NCBI GenBank assembly: GCA_903822595.1
Contig: CAIJPS010000014.1
Coordinates: forward strand, 32,773 to 96,772
Direction of reading: 5' to 3'
From: an uncultured Chlorobiaceae bacterium
GTDB lineage: Bacteria > Bacteroidota > Chlorobiia > Chlorobiales > Chlorobiaceae
Length of the DNA stretch: 64,000 nt
Position numbers and translations under genes: made by a program. The notes under the pieces are model-generated. The model made no database searches and had not been told where the DNA came from. It saw nothing but the letters and a program-made list of their open reading frames with translations. Of this stretch, positions 63,957-64,000 are shown piece after piece; the stretch's first letter is position 1, and every line of letters begins with the position of its first letter.

Positions 63957-64000
63957 AGATCGGAAGAGCGTCGTGTAGGGAAAGAGTGTTAAGATTAGTG
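63957..64000 (+). other. Illumina TruSeq adapter read-through with i5 index (not biological)
   Basis: Bases 63957-63989 match, over 33 bases, the reverse complement of the Illumina universal (P5-side) read primer, starting AGATCGGAAGAGCGTCGTGT. Bases 63990-63997 are TAAGATTA, the reverse complement of TruSeq HT index D506 (TAATCTTA, from memory), followed by GTG, the next bases of the P5 adapter. The order adapter-index-adapter is exact for read-through of a short insert. The sequence should be trimmed at 63956. Confidence 0.97.

Overview
The window most likely comes from a green sulfur bacterium (Chlorobiaceae, Chlorobium/Pelodictyon type). The evidence is family-level recognition: small single-haem cytochromes of the Chlorobium c-555 type, a half-length ClpB, a long-form LeuA, Bat aerotolerance genes, PAS proteins of a style common in this group, and several short Chlorobi-like hypotheticals. 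No photosystem genes lie in the window. No tRNA, rRNA or CRISPR array was seen. The window opens inside kdpA. It ends in read-through sequencing adapter inside rpsG, so the last 44 bases are not biological.

0-6 kb: remains of a Kdp potassium system (kdpA end, a KdpB'-'KdpC in-frame deletion fusion, and a KdpD sensor/USP/EIIA fusion without a kinase), then leuA behind what looks like a leucine attenuator with a 28-codon leader peptide, then a 56-residue Pmp3/YqaE protein. 6-21 kb: a glycerophosphodiesterase, batD, proC, three c-555-type cytochrome genes each with its own terminator, and a minus-strand run tsaD-yajC-carA-aminotransferase-TPR-radical SAM. A MoxR/DUF58/BatD-like operon follows on the plus strand. 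21-31 kb: pal, an outer-membrane barrel, a decayed PAS-histidine kinase, a CheB-CheR-PAS giant overlapping a PAS-winged-helix regulator, and a wrecked IS21 element containing an IS1634-type remnant. 30-46 kb: small envelope/stress genes, a TolC-MacA-MacB export operon, a 16-unit TPR protein, two DUF1566-like proteins, an orphan sulfate-binding protein, batA-batB, and an N-terminal half ClpB.

46-64 kb: a BamA-type barrel with a kinase-like motif pair in its periplasmic part, a YSC84/SYLF protein, gatB, xseB, obg, an ArgA-like acetyltransferase and HPr. A tightly overlapping polysaccharide cluster follows (GT4, GT2, methyltransferase, GT, flippase, YfhO), then an Rpn/PD-(D/E)XK protein and the start of the str operon (rpsL, rpsG).

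Themes that tie the genes together: Bat/MoxR aerotolerance genes are dispersed over four loci in 37 kb. A regulatory PTS is suggested by HPr plus the EIIA domain fused to the KdpD sensor. Gene decay by deletion is visible at kdpBC, the PAS-kinase pseudogene and the IS wreck. The strongest candidates for new biology are the leuA leader, the KdpD-USP-EIIA fusion, the kinase-like BamA protein, and the PAS-HTH regulator that appears to have replaced a histidine kinase core.
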